This document shows, in pieces, positions 35,458-44,331 of a stretch of 64,000 nucleotides of DNA (positions are counted from its first letter, which is position 1; each line of letters starts with the position of its first letter). Where the stretch lies: contig NZ_CP107841.1 of assembly GCF_036346855.1 (NCBI RefSeq), forward strand, positions 9,924,001-9,988,000. Reading direction: 5' to 3'. The notes beneath the pieces are model-generated. The model was given only the letters and a program-made list of their open reading frames with translations, did not search any database and had not been told where the DNA came from. The stretch is from Streptomyces europaeiscabiei (lineage in GTDB: Bacteria; Actinomycetota; Actinomycetes; Streptomycetales; Streptomycetaceae). The translations under genes were made by a program, and so were the position numbers.

Positions 35458-36849
35458 TCAGCTCCCCTTGACGGTGAAGCCCTGGTTCTTGGCGTACGTG
35501 GTGAGCCGCGACTGCCAGGAGCCGAGGGCGGCGACCGTGTCTCCCTTGTCGGCGAGGGACTTGCCGACGGTCTCGGTCCAGTCGGTCGCCGCCTGGTCGA
35601 GGAACGGCGGCCACTGGAAGGAGGGGTCCACGGTGGCGCTGATGTCGGCGAAGACCTGGTTGACCTTCTGTCCGCCGTAGAAGGACGGCGCGTCCGAGAC
35701 GAACTCCGCGTCCGTGAGCAGGGCCTTGGTCGCCGGGAAGAAGAACTGCTCGGTGGCGAACATCCTGGCGCTGGCGGGGTCGGTGTTGAGGAACTGCGCG
35801 AACAGAGCTGCCGCTATGGGGTTCTTGGTGGAGCGGATGACCGAGGTGGTCGAGCCGCCCCAGTTGCCGGCGCTGGGCTTGGCCGCGTCCCACTGGGGGA
35901 GCGGGGCCGCGCGCCACTTGCCGGCGGTGGCCTTGGCCGAGCCGGAGAGGAAGGCCGGGCCCCAGGCGGCGGTGATCCAGGTGGCGTACTTGCCCTTGTT
36001 GAGCCCGGCGTACCAGCCGTCGGTGAAGTCAGGCTCGACGCTGATCACCCCTTCCTTCGCCAGCCCGCCCCAGTACGCGCCGAGCTTCTTGGAGACGGCG
36101 TCGTCGACGCCGATGGTGATGTCGCTCTTGCCGGAGGTGGCGTACGGCTTGGCGCCGGCCTGCCACAGCAGTCCGTGCCAGGCGGCGGGCTGGTTGGCCG
36201 CGAGGTTGGTGAGGTAGACGTCGGGATCGGCCTTGTGGAGCTTGCGTGCCGCCCCGGCGAACTCGTCCCAGGTGCCCGGCACGTCGATGCCGTGCTTGTC
36301 GAAGATGTCCTTGCGGTACAGCAGGCCCATCGGGCCGGTGTCCTGCGGGATCGCCCACACCTCACCGTCGGCGCCGCTGACCTGACTCCACGTCCAGTCG
36401 ACGAACCTGTCCTTCAACTTGGCGGCGCCGTACGGCCGCAGGTCCAGCAGGCTGTCGGTGATGGTGAACGTCGGGATCGCCTGGTACTCGATCTGCACCA
36501 TGTCCGGGGCGCCGCTGCCCGCCTTCAGCGCCGTACGCAGCTTGGTGTACTGCGGGGTGCCCTGGCCGGCGTTGACGACCTTGATCTTGATGGCCGGGTA
36601 CTTCTTCTCGAAGAGCGCGATCTCCTTGGCGATGTTCGGGACCCAGGTCCAGAACGTCAGCTCGGTCGGCGTCTTCATCGCCTTGTCGATGTCGGCCTGG
36701 CCGACCGGCTCCGCGGAGCCGGAGGAGCCGCCTGAGTCACCGCCGCCGCAGGCGGTGAGGGCCGCCCCGAGCGACAGGGCACCCGTCGTGGTGAGGAACA
36801 GGCGACGGCTCATGGCGGACGAGGCGAACGTGGACGTGTTTCTGGGCAT
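35458..36849 (-). CDS. sugar ABC transporter substrate-binding lipoprotein (Tat-type signal)
   Basis: The 463-residue solute-binding protein has a signal with SRRLFLTTTGALSLGAALTAC; Cys34 is the lipid anchor and the twin arginines suggest Tat export. Family-1 features follow: LTFWTWVPNIAKEIALFEKK, QYTKLRTALKAGSGAPDMVQ, WAIPQDTGPMGLLYRKDIFD, and a C-terminal AALGSWQSRLTTYAKNQG. ATG at 36849 follows GGGAG; the open frame to 37176 is not coding. Cargo is probably an arabino- or galacto-oligosaccharide, from the neighbouring GH42 and GH93. Confidence 0.88.
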   Translation of the reverse strand: MPRNTSTFASSAMSRRLFLTTTGALSLGAALTACGGGDSGGSSGSAEPVGQADIDKAMKTPTELTFWTWVPNIAKEIALFEKKYPAIKIKVVNAGQGTPQYTKLRTALKAGSGAPDMVQIEYQAIPTFTITDSLLDLRPYGAAKLKDRFVDWTWSQVSGADGEVWAIPQDTGPMGLLYRKDIFDKHGIDVPGTWDEFAGAARKLHKADPDVYLTNLAANQPAAWHGLLWQAGAKPYATSGKSDITIGVDDAVSKKLGAYWGGLAKEGVISVEPDFTDGWYAGLNKGKYATWITAAWGPAFLSGSAKATAGKWRAAPLPQWDAAKPSAGNWGGSTTSVIRSTKNPIAAALFAQFLNTDPASARMFATEQFFFPATKALLTDAEFVSDAPSFYGGQKVNQVFADISATVDPSFQWPPFLDQAATDWTETVGKSLADKGDTVAALGSWQSRLTTYAKNQGFTVKGS

Positions 36850-37218
36850 GGTGAACTCCCGCCGGTGGCGAAGGTGGCGGCACGCCTGAGGAGGGCGTGC
36901 GCAGGTGTGTGGGTGGCGAAGGGGTGGACGCGAGGACCGGGTCCGAAGGCCTGTGTGGTCGGGATCGCGTCGTGTGGACGCGGCCGACCGCGTACCGGGT
37001 GCTGCCGGTACGGCGTCGGAACGCGGCCGGAAGGAACAGGGCGAGGTGTCCGGGCAGGTGCGGAGAGGCGACTCGGGCACACTGCTGGACTCAGGGGCGG
37101 CCCTACGTCGACTGCGTGAGGGGCGCGCCGGAGTGGCGGGGGCGTGACGGGTACAGCGGCTCGATCCAGGGGTCACGCGCCGGCCGTGCGTGGTGCTGTC
37201 CGGGCGGGCGGGAGGTGA
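36850..37218. promoter_or_regulatory. promoter region of the GH42/GH93 importer operon
   Basis: This gene-free region between lacI and the importer should carry the operon promoter. No clear -10/-35 is visible. A perfect interrupted palindrome CGTACCGG-N6-CCGGTACG lies at 36991-37012, about 140 bases before the ATG, and is a candidate operator for the LacI protein encoded just upstream. A weaker dyad lies at 36957-36989. Confidence 0.4.
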
Positions 37219-38361
37219 TCAGTGCTGCGGGGCGGCGCCTCCGTTCGCGTGGGGCGGGGCGGGTGTGCCCACTCGGACGCGGGAGACGGTGCGCCGCCCG
37301 CGAGCCGGGGTCGTCCGGCTCGGCGGTGGCGCGGTCGAGGCACGGACGACGAGGTCGACCGGTGGGTCGCTCGGCGGCAGGGGGTCCGCGCCGGGGTTCT
37401 CGATGGCGTGCACGAGACGCTTGAGCCCCTCCTGCGCCACGGCGTCGAACAGCTGTCGCACCGTGGTCAGGGGAGGAGTCACATAGGCGGCGACCGGGAT
37501 GTCGTCGAAGCCGACGACGCTGACGTCCTGCGGCACCCGGCGCCCGGCCTCCGCCAGCGCGCGGATCAGACCGATCGCCATGTCGTCGTTGGCGGCGAAG
37601 ACCGCGGTGACGTCACGGTTCTCGGCCAGTTCCCGCCCGGCCGCGTATCCCGACGCGGCCGACCAGTCGCCCCGGACGACCTCGGGCAGGTCCCTGCCCT
37701 GTGCCGTCAGCGTCGACCGCCATCCCTCCAGCCGGTCCCGGGCGGCGTACCAGCGCTGCGGGCCCGCCAGGTGATGGACCGTCGTGTGGCCCAGCCCCAG
37801 CAGGTGCTCGGTGGCGGTACGCGCCATCAGCTCGGCACCGTCACCCACGTTCAGCACCGCGGGCGCGGTGACGAACGGCGGCGCGCCGATGACCAGCACC
37901 GGCACGGCGGCACGCGGAGCCATGCCGCCGTTCTCCCCCGCCTCGTCTATCGGCTCGGAGATGACGATGCCGTCCACGCCCTGGTCGAGAAGCGAGTCCA
38001 CGGCCCCTGCGATACCCGCCGGATCGCCCTCCACGGTGTTGACCACGCGGAGCGCGTAGCCGGTGTCCCGCACGACCCGCTCGACCCCCATGAGCAGCGA
38101 GGCGGGACCGTACAGAGCCGTCCCCAGCGTCACCACCCCGATGGAGCGGGTCCGCCCCGAGGCCAGTGCCCGGGCGGCGTTGTTACGCCGGTAACCCAGC
38201 TGCTCGGCGGCCTCCGTGACCCGTCTGCGCACGTCCGCGGAGACGTACGGTTCGTCGTTGAAGACCCTCGACACGGTCTTCTGCGACACTCCGGCCAGCC
38301 GCGCCACATCCGTACTGCTCGGCGCCGCGGGGCCTGCGCCCCGCCCCGTACCTCGCGTCAT
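37219..38361 (-). CDS. LacI-family regulator of the GH42/GH93 locus
   Basis: The 380-residue protein has a LacI HTH (STDVARLAGVSQKTVSRVFN, residues 16-35), hinge YRRNNAARALASGRTRSIGV, and an effector domain with VDGIVISEP, VFAANDDMAIGLIRALAEAG, VSVVGFDDIPVAAY and TTVRQ. GGGAGG precedes the ATG. The C-terminal 40 residues are Pro/Arg/Ala-rich and unrelated to the fold. It lies upstream of and in the same direction as the importer, so it likely regulates that operon and itself. Its own promoter region carries several palindromes. Confidence 0.88.
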   Translation of the reverse strand: MTRGTGRGAGPAAPSSTDVARLAGVSQKTVSRVFNDEPYVSADVRRRVTEAAEQLGYRRNNAARALASGRTRSIGVVTLGTALYGPASLLMGVERVVRDTGYALRVVNTVEGDPAGIAGAVDSLLDQGVDGIVISEPIDEAGENGGMAPRAAVPVLVIGAPPFVTAPAVLNVGDGAELMARTATEHLLGLGHTTVHHLAGPQRWYAARDRLEGWRSTLTAQGRDLPEVVRGDWSAASGYAAGRELAENRDVTAVFAANDDMAIGLIRALAEAGRRVPQDVSVVGFDDIPVAAYVTPPLTTVRQLFDAVAQEGLKRLVHAIENPGADPLPPSDPPVDLVVRASTAPPPSRTTPARGRRTVSRVRVGTPAPPHANGGAAPQH

Positions 38362-38394
38362 GATGCCTCCCGGTGACCGTCACGAACAGCCCAA

Positions 38395-38457
38395 TGATGT
38401 CAGACATCACCTCTCTGACTGCGCTGTCATGTCTGCGTAGTCATGTCTACGCAGTCA
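38395..38457 (-). promoter_or_regulatory. cluster of palindromes upstream of lacI
   Basis: TGATGTCAGACATCA at 38395-38409 is a perfect odd-centred palindrome. CTGCGTAG and CTACGCAG (38433-38440, 38447-38454) form a second dyad, TGACTGCG and CGCAGTCA (38416-38423, 38450-38457) a wider one, and GTCATGTCT is directly repeated at 38426 and 38440. The region is 35-95 bases before the LacI start. The first site resembles GntR/FCD-type operators as much as LacI ones. Confidence 0.5.
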
Positions 38458-38569
38458 CACGGCGGTCGTCAAGAGTCCGGTACGCATCCGTTCCGCGGGT
38501 TTCAGGCGTCGGCGGAGCAGTGCCTCACGCGTCGACAGTGGCGGGCCCGCGGCGTCGGGGGCGCGGTCC

Positions 38570-40243
38570 TCACGCGTCGGGAGCCGCGTGGACGCGTGTC
38601 CCCTCCACGAAGGTCTGCAGGACCCGGGTGGCGGCGATGTCCCCGGGCGGGCCCGTGAACGGGTCGCGGTCGAGAACGACCAGGTCGGCCGCCCTGCCGA
38701 CGGTGATGCTGCCGGTGAGGGCGTCGAGGTGGTTCACATGGGCGCTGCCCGCCGTGTAGGCGGCGACGGCGGTGCCGAGGTCGAGGCGTTGTTCGGGCAG
38801 GAACTCGGGAGTGCCCTCGGGGGCGTCCGGGGAGCGCCGGTTGACGGCGACGTGGAGGGCCTGGAGCGGGTCCGGGCTGCTGACCGGCCAGTCGCTGCCG
38901 GCAGCCAAAGTCACCCCGGCGCGCAGCAGGTCGCCGAACGGGTACTGCCGGGCGCCGCGTTCGGGGCCGAGGAAGGGCAGGGTGAGTTCGTCCATCTGCG
39001 GTTCGTGGGCGGCCCACAGCATCTGGAGGTTGGCGGTGGCGCCGAGTGCCCGGAAGCGTCGCACGTCGTCGGGGTGGACCACCTGGAGGTGTGCCAGGTG
39101 ATGTCGGGTGTCGCGCTGCCCGTTGGCGGTACGGGCCGCCTCGACGGCGTCGAGCGCCTCACGTACCGCGCGGTCTCCGAGAGCGTGGAAGTGCACCTGG
39201 AAGCCGAGCGCGTCGAGTTCGGTGACGTACTTCCTCAGCTCTCCCGGTTCGACGAAGCTGATGCCGCTGCCGTCCGAGGCGCAGCCGCAGCCGCAGCCGG
39301 TGAGATACGGGTCGAGCATGGCGGCGGTGTGGTTCTCGGCGATGCCGTCCTGCATGATCTTCACCGTGCCGGCACGGAACCGGCCCCCGCTCAACTCCTC
39401 CCGCCGCGCGACGAGTTCGGGGATCTGTTCGGCACCGCGCTCACGGTCCCACCACAGGGCGCCGGTGACGCGCGCGGTGAGGAGCCCCCGCTCCAGGGCA
39501 GCCCGGTACGAGGGCGCCGGGTCCGTCATGTTGGCGTACGCGCCGACGATGGCGTCCTGCCAGGCGGTGACCCCGTGGGCGTGCAGCACGGTCTGGGCGC
39601 GCAGCAGGGCGGTCAGCTGTTCCTCGGGGGTGAGGTCGGGCACCAGTCGGCCCACGAGGTGGACGGCGCCCTCCTGGAGCATGCCGGTCGGACGGCCCTC
39701 GGCGTCGCGTTCGATGCGGCCGTCGGCGGGGTCGGGGGTGCGGGCGTCGATGCCGGCCCGCTCCAGGGCCCGGGTGTTGACCCAGGCCCCGTGGTGGTCG
39801 CGGTTGGGCAGGAAGACGGGCCGGTCGGGGACGATCGCGTCGAGGGCGGCGGCGGTGGGGGCGCCGCCGGGGAAGGCCTCCAGTGACCAGCCGCCGCCGG
39901 TGATCCATTCGGCGTCCGGGTGGGCGTCGGCGTACGCCCGGATCCGCCGCAGGTACTCGGCGGGGTCGGCCGTGTCGGCGAGGTGGCACAGGCCGAGTTC
40001 CAGGCCCGCGCCCTGCGGGTGCACATGGGCGTCCTGGAAGCCGGGCAGCAGCAGCTTCCCGGCGAGGTCGACGACCTCGGTGCCGGGTCCGACGAGGGCG
40101 TGCACCTCGTCGTGGCCGACGGCGGTGATCCGCCCGCCGTGCACGGCCACGGCGGTGGCACGGCTGCGGGCGGGATCGACGGTGTGGACGGGCCCGCCGG
40201 TGAGGACGAGGTCGGCGGGGCCCGTGACCTGGGACTGCGGCAT
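38570..40243 (-). CDS. amidohydrolase family 3 (YtcJ-like) metal-dependent hydrolase
   Basis: The 557-residue protein has the amidohydrolase pattern: VVDLAGKLLLPGFQDAHVHP near residues 55-75 (HxH metal ligands), WITGGGWSLEAFPGG, LPNRDHHGAWVNTRALERAG, QVHFHALGDRAVREALDAVE, and a late TLAAGSDWPVSSPDPLQALH Asp motif. The substrate is unknown; relatives include N-substituted formamide deformylases. ATG at 40243 is chosen because GGAG is 9 nt upstream; ATG 40258 has none. An APC permease lies just upstream in the same direction and a TetR gene is divergent, suggesting uptake and hydrolysis of an amide or amine. Confidence 0.82.
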   Translation of the reverse strand: MPQSQVTGPADLVLTGGPVHTVDPARSRATAVAVHGGRITAVGHDEVHALVGPGTEVVDLAGKLLLPGFQDAHVHPQGAGLELGLCHLADTADPAEYLRRIRAYADAHPDAEWITGGGWSLEAFPGGAPTAAALDAIVPDRPVFLPNRDHHGAWVNTRALERAGIDARTPDPADGRIERDAEGRPTGMLQEGAVHLVGRLVPDLTPEEQLTALLRAQTVLHAHGVTAWQDAIVGAYANMTDPAPSYRAALERGLLTARVTGALWWDRERGAEQIPELVARREELSGGRFRAGTVKIMQDGIAENHTAAMLDPYLTGCGCGCASDGSGISFVEPGELRKYVTELDALGFQVHFHALGDRAVREALDAVEAARTANGQRDTRHHLAHLQVVHPDDVRRFRALGATANLQMLWAAHEPQMDELTLPFLGPERGARQYPFGDLLRAGVTLAAGSDWPVSSPDPLQALHVAVNRRSPDAPEGTPEFLPEQRLDLGTAVAAYTAGSAHVNHLDALTGSITVGRAADLVVLDRDPFTGPPGDIAATRVLQTFVEGTRVHAAPDA

Positions 40244-40292
40244 GGGGAAGAACTCCATGGGGAGATGTGGGGGACGGAGGGTACGGGTGGGC

Positions 40293-41771
40293 TCAGACGG
40301 CCGTGCGGTCCATGGGGAGGGCGATGGCCTCGGCGTCGGTGCCGCGTCCGGTGGCGAAGTACGGCGACCGGCGGACGTACTTGGCGACCGCGGCCATTCC
40401 GAGACCCGCCAGGACGATGACGGCGGGCAGGGAGAACATGAACCACCCGTTGTCGGGGCTCAGTTCGAAGTGGTCGCTCATGGTCAGGTACGAGTACCCG
40501 AGGTAGCCGCCGAGGCCCAGCAGGATCAGGCCGGACACGGCGGGCACACCCACGGCGAGCACCGCCGCGCGCGGCCCCTCGCGCAGCGCGGACCGGAAGC
40601 GCACGGCGCAGGCGAGCGCGGTGAGCCCGTAGTAGAGGGCGACGAGCAGGCCGATGGCGTTGACGGCGGCCAGCAGCATGTCGCTGAGCCGGGGGAGGGC
40701 GACGGCCAGCAGGGCGATCGCGGCGGCGATGGACAGCACGACGACCGTTCCGGCGGCAGGGGTGCCGTACCGAGGGTGCACCCGGGTCCACAACGGGCCC
40801 ATGGTGCGGTCCCGGCCCATCGCGAGCAGCCCGCGCGCCGTGGGGATCAGCGTGGACTGCACCGAGGCCGCTGCGGAGAACATCAGGGCGACCAGGGGCA
40901 GGGTGGCCCAGGGCTCGGCGGCCAGCTTCTGTCCGAGGTACGGCAGGGCCTGCGGGCCGTTCCTGACGAGTTCGGCGAGGCTCATCTCGCGCTGGAAGGC
41001 GACCGAGGCGAACAGGAACAGCCCGAGCATGGCGAACAGGGCGATCAGCCCGCCGCGGGCCGCGTCGCCCGGCTTCCTGGTCTCCTCGGTGACGCTGAAG
41101 GCCGCGTCCCAGCCCCAGAAGAAGAACACCGCGAGGACCATGCCCTGGGCGAAGGCGGTGCCGTCGGCGATCTCGAAGGGATTGAACCAGGAGAAGGAGA
41201 AGGACTGGTCGCCGGTGACGAGAGCCCAGCCGCAGAACCCGATCAGCACGGCGTACTCGAAGACCAGCAGCGCGAACTGGAAGCGGGTCGTGGCGCGCGT
41301 GCCGGTGACGGCGAGCGCGGTGAGACCGAGCAGGAGCACCAGCCCGACGGCCGTACTGACGCCGGTGGACGTCGGATCGAGGGTGATGCCCGCCAGGGTG
41401 TCGAGACCGGCCTTGTTGGCGAAGACCAGGACGACCGAGCCCATGACGGCGCTGGTGTAGGCGCAGAAGATGACCGAGCCGACGATCGTGACCCAGCCGG
41501 TCAGGAAGCCGGGCCAGGGACCGAGGGTCTTGCCGACCCAGGTGTAGCCGTTGCCGCAGTTGGGCTCCGAGCGGTTGAGCCGGGCGTAGGCGGTGGCGAT
41601 GCCGAGCACGGGCAGGAAGGCGAGGAGCAGGAGCGCCGGGCCCTGCAGACCCACGATGGTCGCGATCGTGCCCATGCCGATGGCGATGCTGGTGGTGGCC
41701 GCCGTGCTGGAGGCGGCGATGGCGACGCCGTCGACCACGCCGAGGGAACGGCGCAGTGGGATGGATGACAT
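40293..41771 (-). CDS. APC-family amino acid/amine permease
   Basis: The 492-residue protein has about 12 hydrophobic segments. It opens with LGVVDGVAIAASSTAATTSI and a glycine-rich first helix, typical of the amino acid-polyamine-organocation superfamily. It lacks charged residues in most helices and ends with a short cytoplasmic tail. GAGGAG lies 6 nt before the ATG. It precedes the amidohydrolase by about 50 bases and is probably its transporter. The substrate is not identifiable. Confidence 0.85.
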   Translation of the reverse strand: MSSIPLRRSLGVVDGVAIAASSTAATTSIAIGMGTIATIVGLQGPALLLLAFLPVLGIATAYARLNRSEPNCGNGYTWVGKTLGPWPGFLTGWVTIVGSVIFCAYTSAVMGSVVLVFANKAGLDTLAGITLDPTSTGVSTAVGLVLLLGLTALAVTGTRATTRFQFALLVFEYAVLIGFCGWALVTGDQSFSFSWFNPFEIADGTAFAQGMVLAVFFFWGWDAAFSVTEETRKPGDAARGGLIALFAMLGLFLFASVAFQREMSLAELVRNGPQALPYLGQKLAAEPWATLPLVALMFSAAASVQSTLIPTARGLLAMGRDRTMGPLWTRVHPRYGTPAAGTVVVLSIAAAIALLAVALPRLSDMLLAAVNAIGLLVALYYGLTALACAVRFRSALREGPRAAVLAVGVPAVSGLILLGLGGYLGYSYLTMSDHFELSPDNGWFMFSLPAVIVLAGLGMAAVAKYVRRSPYFATGRGTDAEAIALPMDRTAV

Positions 41772-41845
41772 GGATGGCTCCTCGTGGGGAGGGGACGAGG
41801 GTGAGCCGCGCGGGACTGTGATGGAACACCGGGCGTTCGTCTTGC

Positions 41846-41860
41846 GTCAATGCCGTTGAC
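41846..41860. promoter_or_regulatory. GTCAA-N5-TTGAC operator candidate
   Basis: A perfect 15-bp dyad lies between the divergent permease (start 41771) and TetR (start 41920) genes. Its TTGAC half can also serve as a -35 element. It is placed to let the TetR protein control both directions. Confidence 0.45.
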
Positions 41861-41919
41861 ATAAGGGTGCGGGGTCCGTTGACTGCCGGTACGCGGTCCC
41901 GACCGACAGGAGCCCCGCC

Positions 41920-42657
41920 ATGACCACCCGTGTCCCGCAGGAGCGCAGACGGCGCCGCCCCACCCGCTCGGGCGTCCTGCTGTCGGAGGACCTGATCGTG
42001 CAGACCGCGCTGCGGCTCATCGGCGAGCACGGTCCGGAGGCGCTCAGTGTGCGCAGGCTCGGCACCGCCCTGGGCTGCGACCCCAGCGCCCTCTACCGCT
42101 ACTTCCGCGACACCGACGACCTGGTGCTCGCCATCGCCGACCGCATCATCGGCGACGCCATGGCGGGCTTCGCCCCGGGCGGCGACTGGGTGGCGGCACT
42201 GCGCGAGATGGCCCTGCGCGTCCGCGACGGATACCTCGCCCACCCCCGCGCGGCCGCCTTCGCCTCGTACCGGGTGACCCGGCGCCCGAACGAGATCCGC
42301 GCCGTCGACACCGGCATCGGACTCCTGCTCTCCGCGGGCTTCGGACCGGCCGACGCGACCCGTCTGTATCTGGCCTTCATCGACACCGTGCTCAGCCACG
42401 CGGCCATGGACGCCGCGTACCAGGCCCTCCCGCGCGGGCAGCGCGAGGCCGACGACCGGGCGTGGCAGGACGTCTATCAAGGGCTGGACCCCGAGTCGTA
42501 CCCCGCCCTGTCCGCGGTGTGCCAGGACCTGCGCACCGCGGCCAAGAGCTCCTTCGAGGACGCGGTCGACCTGCTGCTCGAAGCGCTGGCCGCCCGCGCG
42601 CCGGAGAGACGGCCCGAGGGCCGCGCCTCCCGTGCCTCCGGTCCGGCCGGAATGTGA
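41920..42657 (+). CDS. TetR-family transcriptional regulator
   Basis: The 245-residue protein has an Arg-rich N-terminus. The TetR HTH (LIVQTALRLIGEHGPEALSV then RRLGTALGCDPSALYRYFRD) spans about residues 23-70. An all-helical C-terminal domain with the TetR_C pattern (LYLAFIDTVLSHAAMDAAYQ) follows. AGGAG precedes the ATG. It is divergent from the permease/amidohydrolase pair, so it probably represses them until their substrate binds. The Wadjet operon starts about 120 bases downstream in the same direction, so read-through into it is possible. Confidence 0.85.
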   Translation: MTTRVPQERRRRRPTRSGVLLSEDLIVQTALRLIGEHGPEALSVRRLGTALGCDPSALYRYFRDTDDLVLAIADRIIGDAMAGFAPGGDWVAALREMALRVRDGYLAHPRAAAFASYRVTRRPNEIRAVDTGIGLLLSAGFGPADATRLYLAFIDTVLSHAAMDAAYQALPRGQREADDRAWQDVYQGLDPESYPALSAVCQDLRTAAKSSFEDAVDLLLEALAARAPERRPEGRASRASGPAGM

Positions 42658-42777
42658 GGAGGCCGCCCTGTCGCGGCCGGATGAATCCGCTGTTCCGGTT
42701 CGCGTTACGGAATGTCGGCGCCGCCCTCTACGGTGGTGATCGGGATGCCGACCAGGCGGTGGGGGAGGGCGACGGGC

Positions 42778-44331
42778 GTGCGAAGGGTTCCACCCGAGAT
42801 GTTCCGGTTCACGACAGTGGAGCGGTCCGATCTGTACGGGGCCGTGCTGGACGCCTTCGGCGCGGCCGGCGAGCACCTGGAGACGGCGCTCGGGCTCGAC
42901 GCGGTCCGTGAGTGGCTGCGCGGGGCGGGCTGGGCGGCCGCGGTCGAGGACGAGGAACTGTATGAGGCACTGCGCAGACTCGTGCAGTGGGAGCTGCTGG
43001 ACGTGGTGCACAACCACGCGGAGAACTACCGCACGGCCGAGGACTACGAGCGGCGCAACCTGCAGTACTCGCTGACCCGCCGGGGCGAGGCCGCCCTCGC
43101 CGGAGTGCGGCACGCGCTGGAGGTCCTCGCCTCCACGGGGGCGCTGCAGACAGCCGTGCTGGAGGCGATCGCCGACCGGCTGGACGAACTGTGCCTGCTG
43201 TCCGCCGAACCCGCCTCGGCCGATCGCCGGATCTTCAGCACCCTGCGGGAGCTGGAGGGGCATCTGGACGCCCTGGTGGAGAACACCAAGGCGTTCAACG
43301 GCGAACTGCAGCGGCTGCTGCGCGCCGACAGCGCGGATCCGGAGGTGTTCCGCGAGGTCAAGGCCGCCACGGTCGCGTATCTGCAGGAGTTCCTGGTCAA
43401 CCTGGACCGGCGCGGGCAGGCGGTCGCCGCCGCCGTGGCCCGCGTGGAGGAGCGGGGTATCGCCGTGCTGCGCGAGCGGGCGCTGAGCGGGGCCGAGTTA
43501 CCGCCCGTGGCCGGGGAGGATCCGGCGGCCGGCTGGCTGGAGAGCCGACGGGCACGCTGGGCGGGCCTGCGGGCGTGGTTCCTGCCCGACGACGGGGCGC
43601 GCCCCCGGATCGAGCAACTGCACGACATCGCCCGGCGGGCCATCGTCTCGCTCCTTCAGGTCCTGGAGCGGATCAACGAGTCACGACGCCGTTCCTCCAG
43701 CGCCGTGCAGGACTTCCGGGAGCTGGCGCGCTGGTTCGCCGCCGCCCCGGCGGAGGACGACCTGCACCGGCTGTGGTCGGCGGCCTTCGGACTGGGCCCG
43801 GCGCGCCATGCCCACCTCGCCCACCCCGACCCGGAGTTGATCCCGTCGTCCCGGTCCTGGGCCGAGACCCCGCCCGTGGAGGTGTCGGCGCTCCTGCGGA
43901 CCAGCGGACGCACGGAGCGCTTCACCCGCACGGCCAGGGTGCGGGACGTCGCGGCCGTCAGGGCGGAGCGCGCCGAGCGGGCCCGCGCGGAGCGAGCGGA
44001 ACTCGCGCGGGCCTGGCGGGCGTTGGAGACGGACGGACCCGTGCGGCTGTCCTCCTTCGGAGAGCTGGATCCCGCTGTCTTCGACCGGCTCCTGGACCTG
44101 CTGGGCCGCGCCCTGTCCGCCCGGCCGGACGCGGGCGGACAGCGGCGCGCCACCACGGGGGACGGCCGGGTGGAGATCGCACTGGCTCCGCATCCCGACG
44201 GCCGGACCGCCCTGCTGCGCACGGCGACGGGTTCGCTCGCCGGACCGGACTACCTCGTCCACATCACGGAGGCGGGAGGGGCCACGGCGTTCCCGGCCCT
44301 CCGCGCCGCACGGCAGGAGGCGACGGGATGA
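42778..44331 (+). CDS. jetA: Wadjet type II component JetA (TIGR02677 family)
   Basis: The protein of about 517 residues belongs to the family that accompanies a TIGR02680 SMC-like ATPase. It opens with MFRFTTVERSDLYGAVLDAF and DAVREWLRGAGW, has a winged-helix-like block with HNHAENYRTAEDYERRNLQY and SLTRRGEAAL, and long helical regions after. By analogy with MukF/JetA it should be the kleisin of the complex. GTG at 42778 has GGGGGAGGG 8 nt upstream; ATG 42712, 42745 and 42799 are alternatives. It begins a four-gene operon and its stop overlaps jetB by ATGA. Confidence 0.9.
   Translation: MRRVPPEMFRFTTVERSDLYGAVLDAFGAAGEHLETALGLDAVREWLRGAGWAAAVEDEELYEALRRLVQWELLDVVHNHAENYRTAEDYERRNLQYSLTRRGEAALAGVRHALEVLASTGALQTAVLEAIADRLDELCLLSAEPASADRRIFSTLRELEGHLDALVENTKAFNGELQRLLRADSADPEVFREVKAATVAYLQEFLVNLDRRGQAVAAAVARVEERGIAVLRERALSGAELPPVAGEDPAAGWLESRRARWAGLRAWFLPDDGARPRIEQLHDIARRAIVSLLQVLERINESRRRSSSAVQDFRELARWFAAAPAEDDLHRLWSAAFGLGPARHAHLAHPDPELIPSSRSWAETPPVEVSALLRTSGRTERFTRTARVRDVAAVRAERAERARAERAELARAWRALETDGPVRLSSFGELDPAVFDRLLDLLGRALSARPDAGGQRRATTGDGRVEIALAPHPDGRTALLRTATGSLAGPDYLVHITEAGGATAFPALRAARQEATG

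Noticed and set aside
36850..37176. N-terminal extension of the sugar-binding lipoprotein
   Set aside because: It would bury the signal peptide, and GGGAG precedes ATG 36849.
39613..43263. Minus-strand open frame of about 1200 codons
   Set aside because: It is an off-frame shadow across the amidohydrolase, permease, TetR and jetA genes, with Arg/Pro-rich composition and no motifs.
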